In this document: positions 16,852 to 25,063 of the stretch, piece after piece | Position numbering within the stretch: the first letter of the stretch is position 1 | How the letters are laid out: each line of letters starts with the position of its first letter | Origin: Haloterrigena salina JCM 13891 | Lineage (GTDB): Archaea > Halobacteriota > Halobacteria > Halobacteriales > Natrialbaceae | DNA: 64,000 bases | Direction of reading: 5' to 3' | Assembly: GCF_000337495.1 (NCBI RefSeq) | Contig: NZ_AOIS01000045.1 | Coordinates: 65,164-129,163 of the forward strand | Notes under the pieces: model-generated | Database searches by the model: none | Seen by the model: only the letters and a program-made list of their open reading frames with translations | What the model was told of the DNA's origin: nothing | Position numbers and translations under genes: made by a program

Positions 16852-19800
16852 GCGAATCGGAGCTCTCCGCGGAGGATCTGACCCTCCCGATCAAGCGCAC
16901 CGACGGCGACACGCTCGAGGAGCGCCTGACCGGCAACGCCTACCACAACATTCTGCCCGCGCGATACCTGCGCAAGGACGCCGACGGCGAACTCATCGAG
17001 GATCAGGAGGATCTCTTCGACCGCGTCGGCAAGAACATCGCCCTCGCCGAGGCCGTCTTCGAAGCGCGCAAGCGCGACGCCGAGATTACGGTCACGCCCG
17101 ACCAGCTCAAGCCCGACCACCCGCGGCGCGACGAACTCGCCGAGGAAGTGTTCGGCGCGGGCACTACCGCCGAGGACGACGACGAGACGGCGCTCTCTAT
17201 CTACAACGTCAACAAGTTCGCCTACGACACCGTCGTCCCCGAACTCCCCGACGAGATCCGCACCCACGTCGAGGACGTCGCCGAGGAGTTCCAGGGCATG
17301 ATGGAGAATCTCGACTTCATGCCGAACTCGCCGACCCTGATGAACGCGGGCGACGAGCTCCAGCAGCTCTCTGCGTGTTTCGTCGACTCTCCCGACGACG
17401 ACATCGACGACATCCACCAGACCGCCAAGGAGGCCGCGCAGGTCTTCCAGAGCGGCGGCGGCATGGGCTATGCCTTCTGGCAGCTTCGCCCCTACGGCGA
17501 CGCGGTCGGCTCGACCGGCGGCATCGCCAGCGGCCCGATCACGTTCATGCGCACGTACGACCAGATGTGCGAGACGATCGCCCAGGGCGGCGCCCGACGG
17601 GGCGCCCAGATGGGCGTCATGCGCGTCTCCCACCCGGACGTCATCCAGTTCATCCACGCCAAGAACAAGGACGTCTCGCTGGCCGAGACGCTGCGTCTGA
17701 ACGACCCCGACGACTTCACGCACAACTCCTTCCAGGAGGCACTCGACGAGGCCCGCGAACTCATCGACGACGAGGGCAAGGTCCCCAAACACCTCCGGAA
17801 CGCCGTCGAGGGCCACCTCTCGAACTTCAACATCTCCGTCGGTATCACCGACGACTTCATGGAGGCCCTGCAGGACGGCGAGGAGTTCACGTTCACCAAC
17901 CCCCGTACGGGCGAGCCCCACATCGCGACGGAAGAGACGAAAGAGCTCTACGACATGTTCGGTCTCGGCGACTACGTCGAGGTCGGCGAGGCGCTGTCGA
18001 TCCCGGCCGAGGAACTCTGGGACGACATCGTCGAGGGCGCCCACGAGAACGGCGAACCCGGCGTCATCTACCTCGAGCGGGTCAACAAACAGCACTCCTT
18101 CGACGTCGAGAAACACCCCGACCACCGCATCCTCGCGACGAACCCCTGCGGCGAGCAGCCCTTAGAGGAGTACGAGGCCTGTAACCTCGGGCACATCAAC
18201 CTCTCGACGCTCGCAGACCTCGAGGCGCCCGACTGGCGCGTCTGGTACGACGAGCACGGCGACGAGTACGACTCGCTGGAAGACGCCGTCGACGCCTTCC
18301 TCGAGGAGGCGATCGACTTCGAGGAGTTCGACCGCCGCATCGAGATGGGCACGCGGTTCCTCGAGAACGTCGTCACGATGAGCGACTTCCCGGTCGAGAA
18401 GATCGAGCAGAAGGTCCGGGAGATGCGCAAGATCGGCCTGGGCATCATGGGGCTGGCACAGCTGTACATCCAGCTCGGCATGGAGTACGGCAGCGAGACC
18501 TCCAACGAGGTCGCGCGCCAGCTGATGCGCCACATCAACCACGGGTCGAAGTGGGCGTCCCACGAGCTCGCCGAGGAGCGCGGCAGCTTCGACGAGTGGG
18601 ACAACTCCAAGTACGCGAACCCGACCGAGTACCGCGAGTGGTTCGAGAAGCAGACCGGTCTCGACGCCGACGAGTGGGAAGACGGCTTCTCCATCCGGAA
18701 CCACAACACGACGACCATCGCGCCGACGGGCACGACCTCGATGGTCGGCAACACCACCGGCGGCTGTGAACCGATCTACAACGTCGCCTACTACAAGAAC
18801 GTCTCCGACGACGTCCAGGGCGACGAGATGCTGGTCGAGTTCGACGACTACTTCCTCCGCGTGCTGGAGGACAACGACATCGACGTCGACGCCGTCAAGG
18901 AGGAGGCCCAAGAGCAGATGGCGACCAACCAGTTCAACGGCGTCGAGGGCCTCTCGACGGTGCCCGACGCCATCGGCGAACTGTTCGTCACGACCGGCGA
19001 CCTCTCGGCGAAAGAGCACGCCGGCGTGCAGGTCGCCTGTCAGCAGGGCGTCGACTCCGCCATCTCGAAGACCGTCAACGCGCCCAACGACTCCACGCTC
19101 GAGGACGCCAAGGACGTCTTCGAGTACATCTACGAGCACGGCGGCAAGGGCGTCACCTACTACCGCGACGGCACCCGCAGCAAGCAGGTGCTGACGACCC
19201 GCGCGAAGAACGCCGACTTCGCCGACGAGACCGAGGCCGCCGAGGCCCTCGCCGAGCAGATCGAGGAGATCTTCGGCGGCTTCGAGGCGTTCCTCGAGAA
19301 CGAGGACGTCCAGGACGTCCTCGAGACGGACGTCGAGCCGCTGGCCGGCGACGCGGACGACGCCGAGCCCGTGCAGATCGACTTCACCGAGAAGCGCGAG
19401 CGCCCCGACGCCCTGCAGGGCGTCAGCCAGCGCATCGACACCGGCTACGGGAAGGTCTACGTGACGATCAACGAGGATCCCGAGACCGGCCAGCCCTTCG
19501 AACTGTTCGCCAACATCGGCCACTCGGGCGGGTTCACCAACTCCTTCACCGAGGCGCTGGCGAAGGTCATCTCGACCTCGCTGCGCTCGGGCGTCGACCC
19601 CGAAGAGATCGTTGACGAACTCTGTGGCACCCGCTCGCCGAAGGTCGCCTGGGACAAGGGCGAGCAGATCCAGTCCATCCCGGACGCCATCGGCACCGCG
19701 ATGCGTCGCTACCTCGAGGACGAGATCGACAAGCCGTACCCGACGCAGGCGACGCTCGAGGAGTCCGCCGACGCGGACGCCATCGAGTACGACGGGCCGA

Positions 19801-19976
19801 AGACCGACGGCGGCGCGGCGGCCGCTCAGGGCGGCGCCGGGGACGCCGAAGACGACGCGACACAGGACCTCATCGAGGCCGGCGAGTCGCCCGAGTGTCC
19901 CGACTGCGGCTCGATGTCGCTGTACTTCTCCGAAGGCTGCAAGACCTGCGAGTCCTGTGGCTGGAGCGAGTGCTGA
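16848..19976 (+). CDS. nrdJ: Adenosylcobalamin-dependent (class II) ribonucleotide reductase
   Basis: Reduces ribonucleotides to deoxyribonucleotides using a 5'-deoxyadenosyl/thiyl radical, so it needs B12 and no oxygen-dependent partner. The 1042-residue protein has MPNSPTLMNAGDELQQLSAC (first redox Cys near residue 177), GGGMGYAFWQLRP, the NPCGEQPLEEYEACNLGHIN active-site triad near residue 434, and the APTGTTSMVGNTTGGCEP phosphate loop. A C-terminal zinc-ribbon-like tail (CPDCG, CKTCESCGWSEC) probably carries the thioredoxin-accessible Cys. No intein interrupts it, although haloarchaeal RNR genes often carry one. A GAGGTGA nine bases upstream supports the ATG. Confidence 0.96.
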   Translation: MSESELSAEDLTLPIKRTDGDTLEERLTGNAYHNILPARYLRKDADGELIEDQEDLFDRVGKNIALAEAVFEARKRDAEITVTPDQLKPDHPRRDELAEEVFGAGTTAEDDDETALSIYNVNKFAYDTVVPELPDEIRTHVEDVAEEFQGMMENLDFMPNSPTLMNAGDELQQLSACFVDSPDDDIDDIHQTAKEAAQVFQSGGGMGYAFWQLRPYGDAVGSTGGIASGPITFMRTYDQMCETIAQGGARRGAQMGVMRVSHPDVIQFIHAKNKDVSLAETLRLNDPDDFTHNSFQEALDEARELIDDEGKVPKHLRNAVEGHLSNFNISVGITDDFMEALQDGEEFTFTNPRTGEPHIATEETKELYDMFGLGDYVEVGEALSIPAEELWDDIVEGAHENGEPGVIYLERVNKQHSFDVEKHPDHRILATNPCGEQPLEEYEACNLGHINLSTLADLEAPDWRVWYDEHGDEYDSLEDAVDAFLEEAIDFEEFDRRIEMGTRFLENVVTMSDFPVEKIEQKVREMRKIGLGIMGLAQLYIQLGMEYGSETSNEVARQLMRHINHGSKWASHELAEERGSFDEWDNSKYANPTEYREWFEKQTGLDADEWEDGFSIRNHNTTTIAPTGTTSMVGNTTGGCEPIYNVAYYKNVSDDVQGDEMLVEFDDYFLRVLEDNDIDVDAVKEEAQEQMATNQFNGVEGLSTVPDAIGELFVTTGDLSAKEHAGVQVACQQGVDSAISKTVNAPNDSTLEDAKDVFEYIYEHGGKGVTYYRDGTRSKQVLTTRAKNADFADETEAAEALAEQIEEIFGGFEAFLENEDVQDVLETDVEPLAGDADDAEPVQIDFTEKRERPDALQGVSQRIDTGYGKVYVTINEDPETGQPFELFANIGHSGGFTNSFTEALAKVISTSLRSGVDPEEIVDELCGTRSPKVAWDKGEQIQSIPDAIGTAMRRYLEDEIDKPYPTQATLEESADADAIEYDGPKTDGGAAAAQGGAGDAEDDATQDLIEAGESPECPDCGSMSLYFSEGCKTCESCGWSEC

Positions 19977-20061
19977 TCCAGTCTAACGGCTGAAATCAGC
20001 CGAATCGTTTCGAACCGTCTTTCTTGTCGACGCGTTTCGTTTTCCACCGTTTTCGAAGCGA

Positions 20062-20315
20062 TCAGGCGACGGACCGATCCGGCTCAGGGACGGTCGTCGT
20101 CCGGTACCACGGCAGGCCGACGGCGGTCTCCGCCAGCACCAGTCCGCCCGCGACGGCACAGGCGAGCAGGAACCTCTGCCGGGCCGCACGCGCCACTGAT
20201 CGTCGGGCGCGTCCGCCACCGCCGGCAGCGTGAGGATCGGCAGGACGGCAACGGTGGAGCCGAGCGCACACGCGTGCAGCCACCGATCCGATATGCCGGC
20301 GATACTCGAGCGCAC
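20062..20315 (-). pseudogene. Frameshifted two-TM membrane protein gene
   Basis: Two overlapping minus-strand frames complement each other. The first encodes SDRWLHACALGSTVAVLPIL plus LTLPAVADAPDDQWR; the second continues with ARQRFLLACAVAGGLVLAE and ends TVPEPDRSVA. Joining them near 20185-20195 by a one-base shift gives one sensible two-helix membrane protein, whereas each alone degenerates into Arg/Pro-rich translation. Either the gene is broken or the sequence has an indel here. The start is uncertain (a GTG at 20315 is the only one seen). Function unknown. Confidence 0.55.
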
Positions 20316-20413
20316 CCACAGAAAGGGGCGACTCCGATCGCGATCGATCCCCGACGGCGGCGTCGCTCGAGCGGACCGCCAGGACTTAGCGCCGGCCGAT
20401 CGATGGGATCCGT

Positions 20414-20605
20414 ATGGCAGCCGACAGCGACGAACCCGACGCCGGGACCGCGGCCGAGACCGACGCGGACGGCGGCGGAGCGACCGCCCGGTCGAACGGC
20501 CCGACCTGTCCGCACTGCGACGGCGAACTGTTCAAACGCCACTGCAAGTACGTCTGCCCGCAACACGGCGTCATCTTCGACTGTGCGGATACGTTCTGGA
20601 CCTGA
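20414..20605 (+). CDS. Small CPxCG-type zinc-finger protein
   Basis: Protein of 63 residues: an acidic, Ala/Gly-rich N-terminal half, then a compact zinc-finger half with TCPHCDGELFKRHCKYVCPQ and HGVIFDCADTFW. The CxxC and following Cys/His residues form a probable one- or two-zinc ribbon. Haloarchaea encode many such zinc mini-proteins; characterised cases in Haloferax affect growth, motility or biofilm, but this one's role cannot be deduced. It stands alone upstream of a response regulator gene. Confidence 0.8.
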   Translation: MAADSDEPDAGTAAETDADGGGATARSNGPTCPHCDGELFKRHCKYVCPQHGVIFDCADTFWT

Positions 20606-20740
20606 GCCGGGTCGCCGGTGCGGGAGCGACGGCCTGATCCTCCCGTGAGCGCGGGACGTCCGGTTCGGCGCCCGACTCGAGGCGTGAGTCGCCCGGAACT
20701 GCTACAAGACGACGCGCTGTGGTCTCGGACAACGATCCGT

Positions 20741-21268
20741 ATGTCTACGTCTACGAAACCGACGATTCTCGTCGTCGAGGACGAGCGCGAACTGGCCGAT
20801 CTCTATGCGACATGGGTGAGCGAGGATTACGAGGTTCGCACCGCCTACGACGGCCACTCGGCGCTCGAGGCGATGAGCGGGACGGTCGACGTCGTCCTGC
20901 TCGACCGACACATGCCCGATCTGACCGGCGACGAGGTGCTCAACCGAATCCGGGCCGCGGGCCACGACTGCTGGGTGATCATGGTCACGGCGGTCGACCC
21001 CGGACTCGATATCGTCGAGCTCGATATCGACGACTACGTCACCAAACCCGTCTCTCGCGCGCAGCTGACGCGGATTATCGAGAACCTCCGGGCCCAGTCC
21101 CGGTACGGCGGCGATGGCCGGCGCGAGCTCGCCGCCCTGTCGAACAAGATGGAGACCCTCGAGGACGAACACGGGCCGGACGAGCTAGCAGAGACCGACG
21201 CCTATCAACAGTTGGAAGCGGACCTAAAAGACATGAGCGAGTCGCTGGTCGACGACGGCGACCGCTGA
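20741..21268 (+). CDS. HalX-domain response regulator
   Basis: Protein of 175 residues. Residues 8-125 form a canonical receiver: acidic pair VVEDERE, phospho-acceptor in DVVLLDRHMPDLTG, and the conserved Lys in DDYVTKPVS. The C-terminal ~50 residues form the haloarchaea-specific HalX helix (RRELAALSNKMETLEDEH, then DAYQQLEADLKDMSESL), whose function is unknown but often follows receivers. The ATG at 20741 removes a non-family basic leader. No kinase is adjacent; the hybrid kinase at 32-34 kb may or may not be its partner. Confidence 0.9.
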   Translation: MSTSTKPTILVVEDERELADLYATWVSEDYEVRTAYDGHSALEAMSGTVDVVLLDRHMPDLTGDEVLNRIRAAGHDCWVIMVTAVDPGLDIVELDIDDYVTKPVSRAQLTRIIENLRAQSRYGGDGRRELAALSNKMETLEDEHGPDELAETDAYQQLEADLKDMSESLVDDGDR

Positions 21269-21271
21269 TCG

Positions 21272-22024
21272 TTACCTGTCCGTCGGTCGGCCGGTCGTTC
21301 GGCTTTGGTCTCCTCGACCCCGAACGAGTCTATACGCCGGCGCGGCCAGCAGGGCGATCGCAGCCGCCAAACAGGCGAGCGTGAGCGCCGCTCCGAGGTC
21401 GCCGACCCCGCCGGTCCTGACCGTCGCCGCCGACGCGCCGACGACGACAGCGGCGATCGTCCAGGGGAGTTCGCCGATCGCCGTCCCGATCACGAGGTGG
21501 CGGAGTCGCACCTCACTGACCGCCGCCGCACAGGTCGCCACGTCCGACGGGATCGGCGCCAGCCGCGAGGCGACGACGCCGCGGACCGGGCCGGCCGTCT
21601 CGTAGTACCGCCCGACGGCGGTTCCGGCTCGCTCGAGGAGCGATCCGAACGGGCCGGGAGCCGATGCAGAGATTGATGCAGGCTGAACGCCGGTATCGTC
21701 GTCGGGCGAGCCGACGGCGATCCAGCGGACGGCGAGGAAGACGGGGACGACCGTCACCACGACGCCGAGCAGCGCCACCGGAACGCCGACCGCGACGCCG
21801 TAGCCGTAGCCGACGACGGCGGCCAGCGGCGTCGTCGGCAAGGCCAGCAGCGGTCGCCCGAGGTAGAGACCGGTCACGACGAGACCGAACAGGAGCGGAT
21901 CGGCCGACACCGGTTCGACGGTCGCGAGCAGCACCGACGGCGAGACAAGCGCGACCGTACAGAGGATCGCACCGATCGCGACCGCGGCGGCGACCGCGCG
22001 CGTTCGCACCGAGGGGGACGACAT
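21272..22024 (-). CDS. TVP38/TMEM64 (DedA-superfamily) membrane protein
   Basis: Protein of 250 residues with about six membrane helices. The VTT-domain hallmarks are present: LYLGRPLLALPTTPLAAVVG with a re-entrant Pro-rich loop, and SRLAPIPSDVATCAAAVSEV followed by IGTAIGELPWTIAAVVVG. Family members act in lipid scrambling, membrane biogenesis or small-molecule transport. It is convergent with the HalX regulator, with only three bases between the stops. ATG 22024 chosen since the upstream extension lacks hydrophobic or family features. Confidence 0.85.
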   Translation of the reverse strand: MSSPSVRTRAVAAAVAIGAILCTVALVSPSVLLATVEPVSADPLLFGLVVTGLYLGRPLLALPTTPLAAVVGYGYGVAVGVPVALLGVVVTVVPVFLAVRWIAVGSPDDDTGVQPASISASAPGPFGSLLERAGTAVGRYYETAGPVRGVVASRLAPIPSDVATCAAAVSEVRLRHLVIGTAIGELPWTIAAVVVGASAATVRTGGVGDLGAALTLACLAAAIALLAAPAYRLVRGRGDQSRTTGRPTDR

Positions 22025-22116
22025 CGATCGAAGTTTCCCACCGAGCGTTGAAACTTTTGTGTCTCTGGACGGTCGGGACAGAACGTTTATTCGGTCGGAG
22101 AGACCACCACTCACCG

Positions 22117-22515
22117 ATGGATCGGGAGGACCGTCGGGTCGAGACGGGAGCCGACGCCAGCGACGACCGCGTCGAACGCGGGCTGGCGTTGCTCGAGCGA
22201 CTCGAGCACGAATCGCTCGCGCTGGCCGACGTCGTCGACCGGATCGAGATGGTGACCAGCGACCCCGCGGTGACGCGGACGATCCTCGACGAGGCGGAAC
22301 TGCGGGGAATCATCGAGCGCGACGACGGCATCGTCCGCCCGAAGAGCCGCCAGTACGTCAGCTTCGATCAGGACGTGATCACGAAGGAAGGGGAGTTCTC
22401 CTGTCAGCGCTGCGGGTCGGGGCTGTCGACCGGTTACTTCATCGACCTCGACGCCGGCGAACTGGGGCCGTTCGGCTCGTCGTGTATTCGGAAGGTGACG
22501 GGACGGGACGGGTGA
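22117..22515 (+). CDS. DUF5830 family protein with winged-helix-like and zinc-knuckle parts
   Basis: Protein of 132 residues that I place in the haloarchaeal DUF5830 family. Residues ~20-75 look like a winged helix (RVERGLALLERLEHESLALA, then TRTILDEAELRGIIERDDG). The second half has FSCQRCGSGLSTGYFIDLDA and a later lone Cys in FGSSCIRKVTG, probably a metal-binding knuckle. DNA-binding is plausible but unproven. It is divergent from the TVP38-type gene; a TATA-like tttattc stands about 25 bases before the ATG, consistent with a leaderless message. Confidence 0.75.
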   Translation: MDREDRRVETGADASDDRVERGLALLERLEHESLALADVVDRIEMVTSDPAVTRTILDEAELRGIIERDDGIVRPKSRQYVSFDQDVITKEGEFSCQRCGSGLSTGYFIDLDAGELGPFGSSCIRKVTGRDG

Positions 22516-22519
22516 GGCC

Positions 22520-23716
22520 TCAGCGACCCTGCCGGAGTTCGGCGATCAACTGTTCGATCGTCTCCTGTTGTCGTTCGATGAGTTCGGACTGTTCCTCCAC
22601 GGCCGCCTCGAGCGTGTCGATCCGTTCGGCGAGTTCGGCCGGATCGTAGTCGGCGTTCTCGGCGGCCGCGGCGGACGTTGCGGACGCGGACTCGGCCGCC
22701 GCGTCGGCGACGAACCCGCTGTCGTCCCGCGTCGATACGGACTCCGGTTCGTCGTCGGTCGGTGCGTCGGACGCACCGTCGAAGGCCGTCTCGACGTCGT
22801 CGGTCGGAGCGTCTGCTTGGGTCGCGGCGGCGCGCGCCGACTGCTGGGCGGACTGCTGTTGCGTGCGCTGTGACTGCTGCGGTTCGCCGGCGGCCGCGAG
22901 CGGATCGGTCGACTGGGACTGAGACTGGGACTGGGGCTGGGAGTCGTCCGAGTCGCCCGCCGTCTCGGTCGCCGCGACCGCCTCTCGGTCCTCCGGTTCG
23001 GGCGGGTTGGCATCGAGCGGATCGACGCCGTCGCCGAAGTCGACCGCGCCGCCGTTCCGGCCGCCGCCGTCCTCGCCGACGCCGACCGTCTCGTTGAATT
23101 CCGCGAGCGACGTCACGCCGTGGTACTCGAAGAGGGCCCGTTTGAGGCGCTCGCGCAGATCGTTCGCCTCCTCGTTGGGCGCTTTGATCCGCTCCGGGCG
23201 GCCGGCGACCGTGAGCACGATCTGGGTGGCGACGCTCCCGTCTTCGAACGCGAGCTTCGTCACGTCGTCGAAGTGGTAGCCCTCGTAGTCGCCGTCCCAG
23301 ACCGCCCCGCCGATGTGTTTGACCAGACGGTCGCTGGTGATGATCAGCGTCAGTTCGCTGAAGCGGTAGGTCTTGACGACCGTCTCGCCGGGATCGGTGA
23401 TCCCGTTGCCGTTCAACACGCCGGCCAGCACCGGATGCAAGACCGCATCGGTCTTGTCCGAGGGGACGGTGAACTCCTTGGTTCCTTCGAGAGGGTACTC
23501 GAGGGTGAACTTCGTCTTGCGCCGGCCCTCGGAGAGGGTCAGCCGGTCGGCCTCGTGGGGGTATTCTTCGACCGATTCGTCGCTCAAGATGCCGTCGGAT
23601 CGGTAGACGAGGGAACTCGAGGACGTGATGAAGAGTTCGTCTTCGCCGCCCAGAGAGACTCGAGCCGCGATTTCGTCGCCGTTGAGAGTAGATTGGACGA
23701 TTTCCGGAACGCTCAT
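22520..23716 (-). CDS. Haloarchaeal protein with PH-like repeats and C-terminal coiled coil
   Basis: Protein of 398 residues, function unknown. Residues ~1-185 contain two beta-rich modules resembling bacterial PH-like domains (ELFITSSSSLVYRSDGILS and LTLIITSDRLVKHIGGAVWD). A Gln/Ser/Asp-rich disordered region (~205-340, including a QSQSQSQS run) follows, and a C-terminal coiled coil (RIDTLEAAVEEQSELIERQQ onward) ends the protein. The layout suggests a structural or scaffolding protein. It is convergent with the DUF5830 gene, with a four-base gap. Confidence 0.72.
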   Translation of the reverse strand: MSVPEIVQSTLNGDEIAARVSLGGEDELFITSSSSLVYRSDGILSDESVEEYPHEADRLTLSEGRRKTKFTLEYPLEGTKEFTVPSDKTDAVLHPVLAGVLNGNGITDPGETVVKTYRFSELTLIITSDRLVKHIGGAVWDGDYEGYHFDDVTKLAFEDGSVATQIVLTVAGRPERIKAPNEEANDLRERLKRALFEYHGVTSLAEFNETVGVGEDGGGRNGGAVDFGDGVDPLDANPPEPEDREAVAATETAGDSDDSQPQSQSQSQSTDPLAAAGEPQQSQRTQQQSAQQSARAAATQADAPTDDVETAFDGASDAPTDDEPESVSTRDDSGFVADAAAESASATSAAAAENADYDPAELAERIDTLEAAVEEQSELIERQQETIEQLIAELRQGR

Positions 23717-23819
23717 GCGCGGGTAGTTGGGAAGGGCATGTGATAAATCCGTGGGTCGGCGTTACAGGGCAGGCGGGAATGAGAAGGTTAAAGAAACACA
23801 GCGCACAATCGAAGAGTGA

Positions 23820-23971
23820 GCCCGGGTGGCTTAGCTGGACATAGCGCCGCACTCATAGGGTTCAGAGATTCGGTGCGGTACGCCTTGGAAGCCTCCGTGT
23901 CCCCCACGAGGACCGCCGAGCCTCGGACCTGGGACATGCGGAGATCGAGGGTTCGGAGCCCTCCCCGGGCA
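23820..23971 (+). tRNA. Elongator tRNA-Met (CAT) with a 78-base intron
   Basis: Acceptor GCCCGGG (23820-23826) pairs with CCCGGGC ending at 23970, discriminator A. The anticodon stem CCGCA (23847-23851) pairs with TGCGG (23937-23941) across an intron of about 78 bases (23858-23935) inserted at the canonical position after anticodon CAT plus one base. The T arm is GAGGG-TTCGGAG-CCCTC. Haloarchaeal tRNA-Met genes are known to carry an intron removed by the splicing endonuclease at a bulge-helix-bulge. A TATA-like ggttaaaga lies ~33 bases upstream. Confidence 0.94.
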
Positions 23972-24160
23972 CTGGCTTTCTACGCGACGTTACGAACGGA
24001 GCGAGTGGCGTCTGTGGCGAACGCGAGGCAGGAGTGACTCGCTTCGCTCGTCTCTCCGCGGATCGGAGCCCTGGTTTTCCACACACTCGAGTCGAGAAAC
24101 CGGAACGAACCGTCAATTCGGCCCGCATCACCAGCTTTATCCGACATACCATAGCGGCGT

Positions 24161-24439
24161 ATGGGGACGGGGGTCTCATCGAAACCGAGTCACAGCATCG
24201 TCACGCAGATCGCCGAAATCGAGGACGTCGATCCGACTGACCTCGAGCCGCCGCTTCACGCCGTCGTCGATCTCGATGCGCTCGAGCGGTTGATCGACTC
24301 GAGCAGGGCGGCGCTCTCGATTTCCTTCCCGTATCGGGGCCATCGCGTTCGCATCGACGGCTCCGGAGCCGTCGAGATTACGGCAGCGAACCACACCGAC
24401 CCGAGCGGCGAGTCGTCGGAGGAGTCACACGGCGACTGA
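24161..24439 (+). CDS. HalOD1 output-domain protein
   Basis: Protein of 92 residues containing a HalOD1 domain: VTQIAEIEDVDPTDLEPPLH, then AVVDLDALERLIDSSR and the beta pair ISFPYRGHRVRIDGSG. HalOD1 is a haloarchaeal output domain often found alone or joined to signal-transduction modules; its molecular action is unknown. A second HalOD1 gene faces it convergently from 24950. Possible alternate starts lie within the first few codons. Confidence 0.85.
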   Translation: MGTGVSSKPSHSIVTQIAEIEDVDPTDLEPPLHAVVDLDALERLIDSSRAALSISFPYRGHRVRIDGSGAVEITAANHTDPSGESSEESHGD

Positions 24440-24650
24440 GTAGTCTCTGTCGCCGACCCGACGGACGGGAGAGTAGCGGTCGTGTGATCGAGACGGTCTC
24501 GTTCTGCGTCGAGAGAGCGACAGCAACCGGAATCCGCCCTCGAGGGGAGGGCCGCGGCTATCGACTCGAACGGAGTAGCGATGCAACCGGTCGATAGGCG
24601 CTGTCGAGGTCGCGGATAAAGAGGCGGAAAACGCGTCAGCAGGTGTCGAT

Positions 24651-24950
24651 TTACGCCGCTTCGACGCGGATCTCACCGCCGGCGGTGACGGTGACGAGAT
24701 AGTCGAGGTACTCGAAGGAGACGGACCCCCCTGATCGAACCCCGTCCGTACGTGGTTCGAACAGTCGCTCGAGTGCGTCGGTGTTGATCGTGTAGTGAAG
24801 CGGTTCGAGTTCCGTTACCGATTCGTTGCCGAACGTCGCGACCGCGTTGACGATAGCGACGCTCAGTGGTTCGTCATCGAGTCGATCGTACTGCGAAACG
24901 TACTCTGCGTCCGCTTGCGCGGACGGTGATCGTGTAGTCATCTCAGTCAT
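24651..24950 (-). CDS. HalOD1 output-domain protein
   Basis: Protein of 99 residues (95 if the ATG at 24938 is used). HalOD1 features are SVAIVNAVATFGNESVTELE, the core helix LHYTINTDALERLFEP and the strand region VSFEYLDYLVTVTAGGEI. It is convergent with the other HalOD1 gene across 211 bases and divergent, in effect downstream, from the Bat-type regulator on the same strand. Direct functional linkage to that regulator is a guess based on proximity. Confidence 0.84.
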   Translation of the reverse strand: MTEMTTRSPSAQADAEYVSQYDRLDDEPLSVAIVNAVATFGNESVTELEPLHYTINTDALERLFEPRTDGVRSGGSVSFEYLDYLVTVTAGGEIRVEAA

Positions 24951-25063
24951 TGATTACGCGCACCCCCAGTGCGGTCTGTGGGAAGACAGCCGTTCTTCAC
25001 CGGTCGTCGTAAAGAATCTGATCGTTATCTGTATAACCGGCCGAACGTGAGTGGGTTATATAG

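Noticed and set aside
16830-19523. Long minus-strand frames opposite nrdJ (431 and 453 codons)
   Set aside because: Mirror frames of the GC-rich nrdJ codons; translations are Val/Gly/Leu/Asp-repeats without motifs.
23972-24150. Partial repeat of the tRNA-Met 3' region (tcggagccct)
   Set aside because: Only about nine exact bases with loose flanking similarity; too short to claim an att site.
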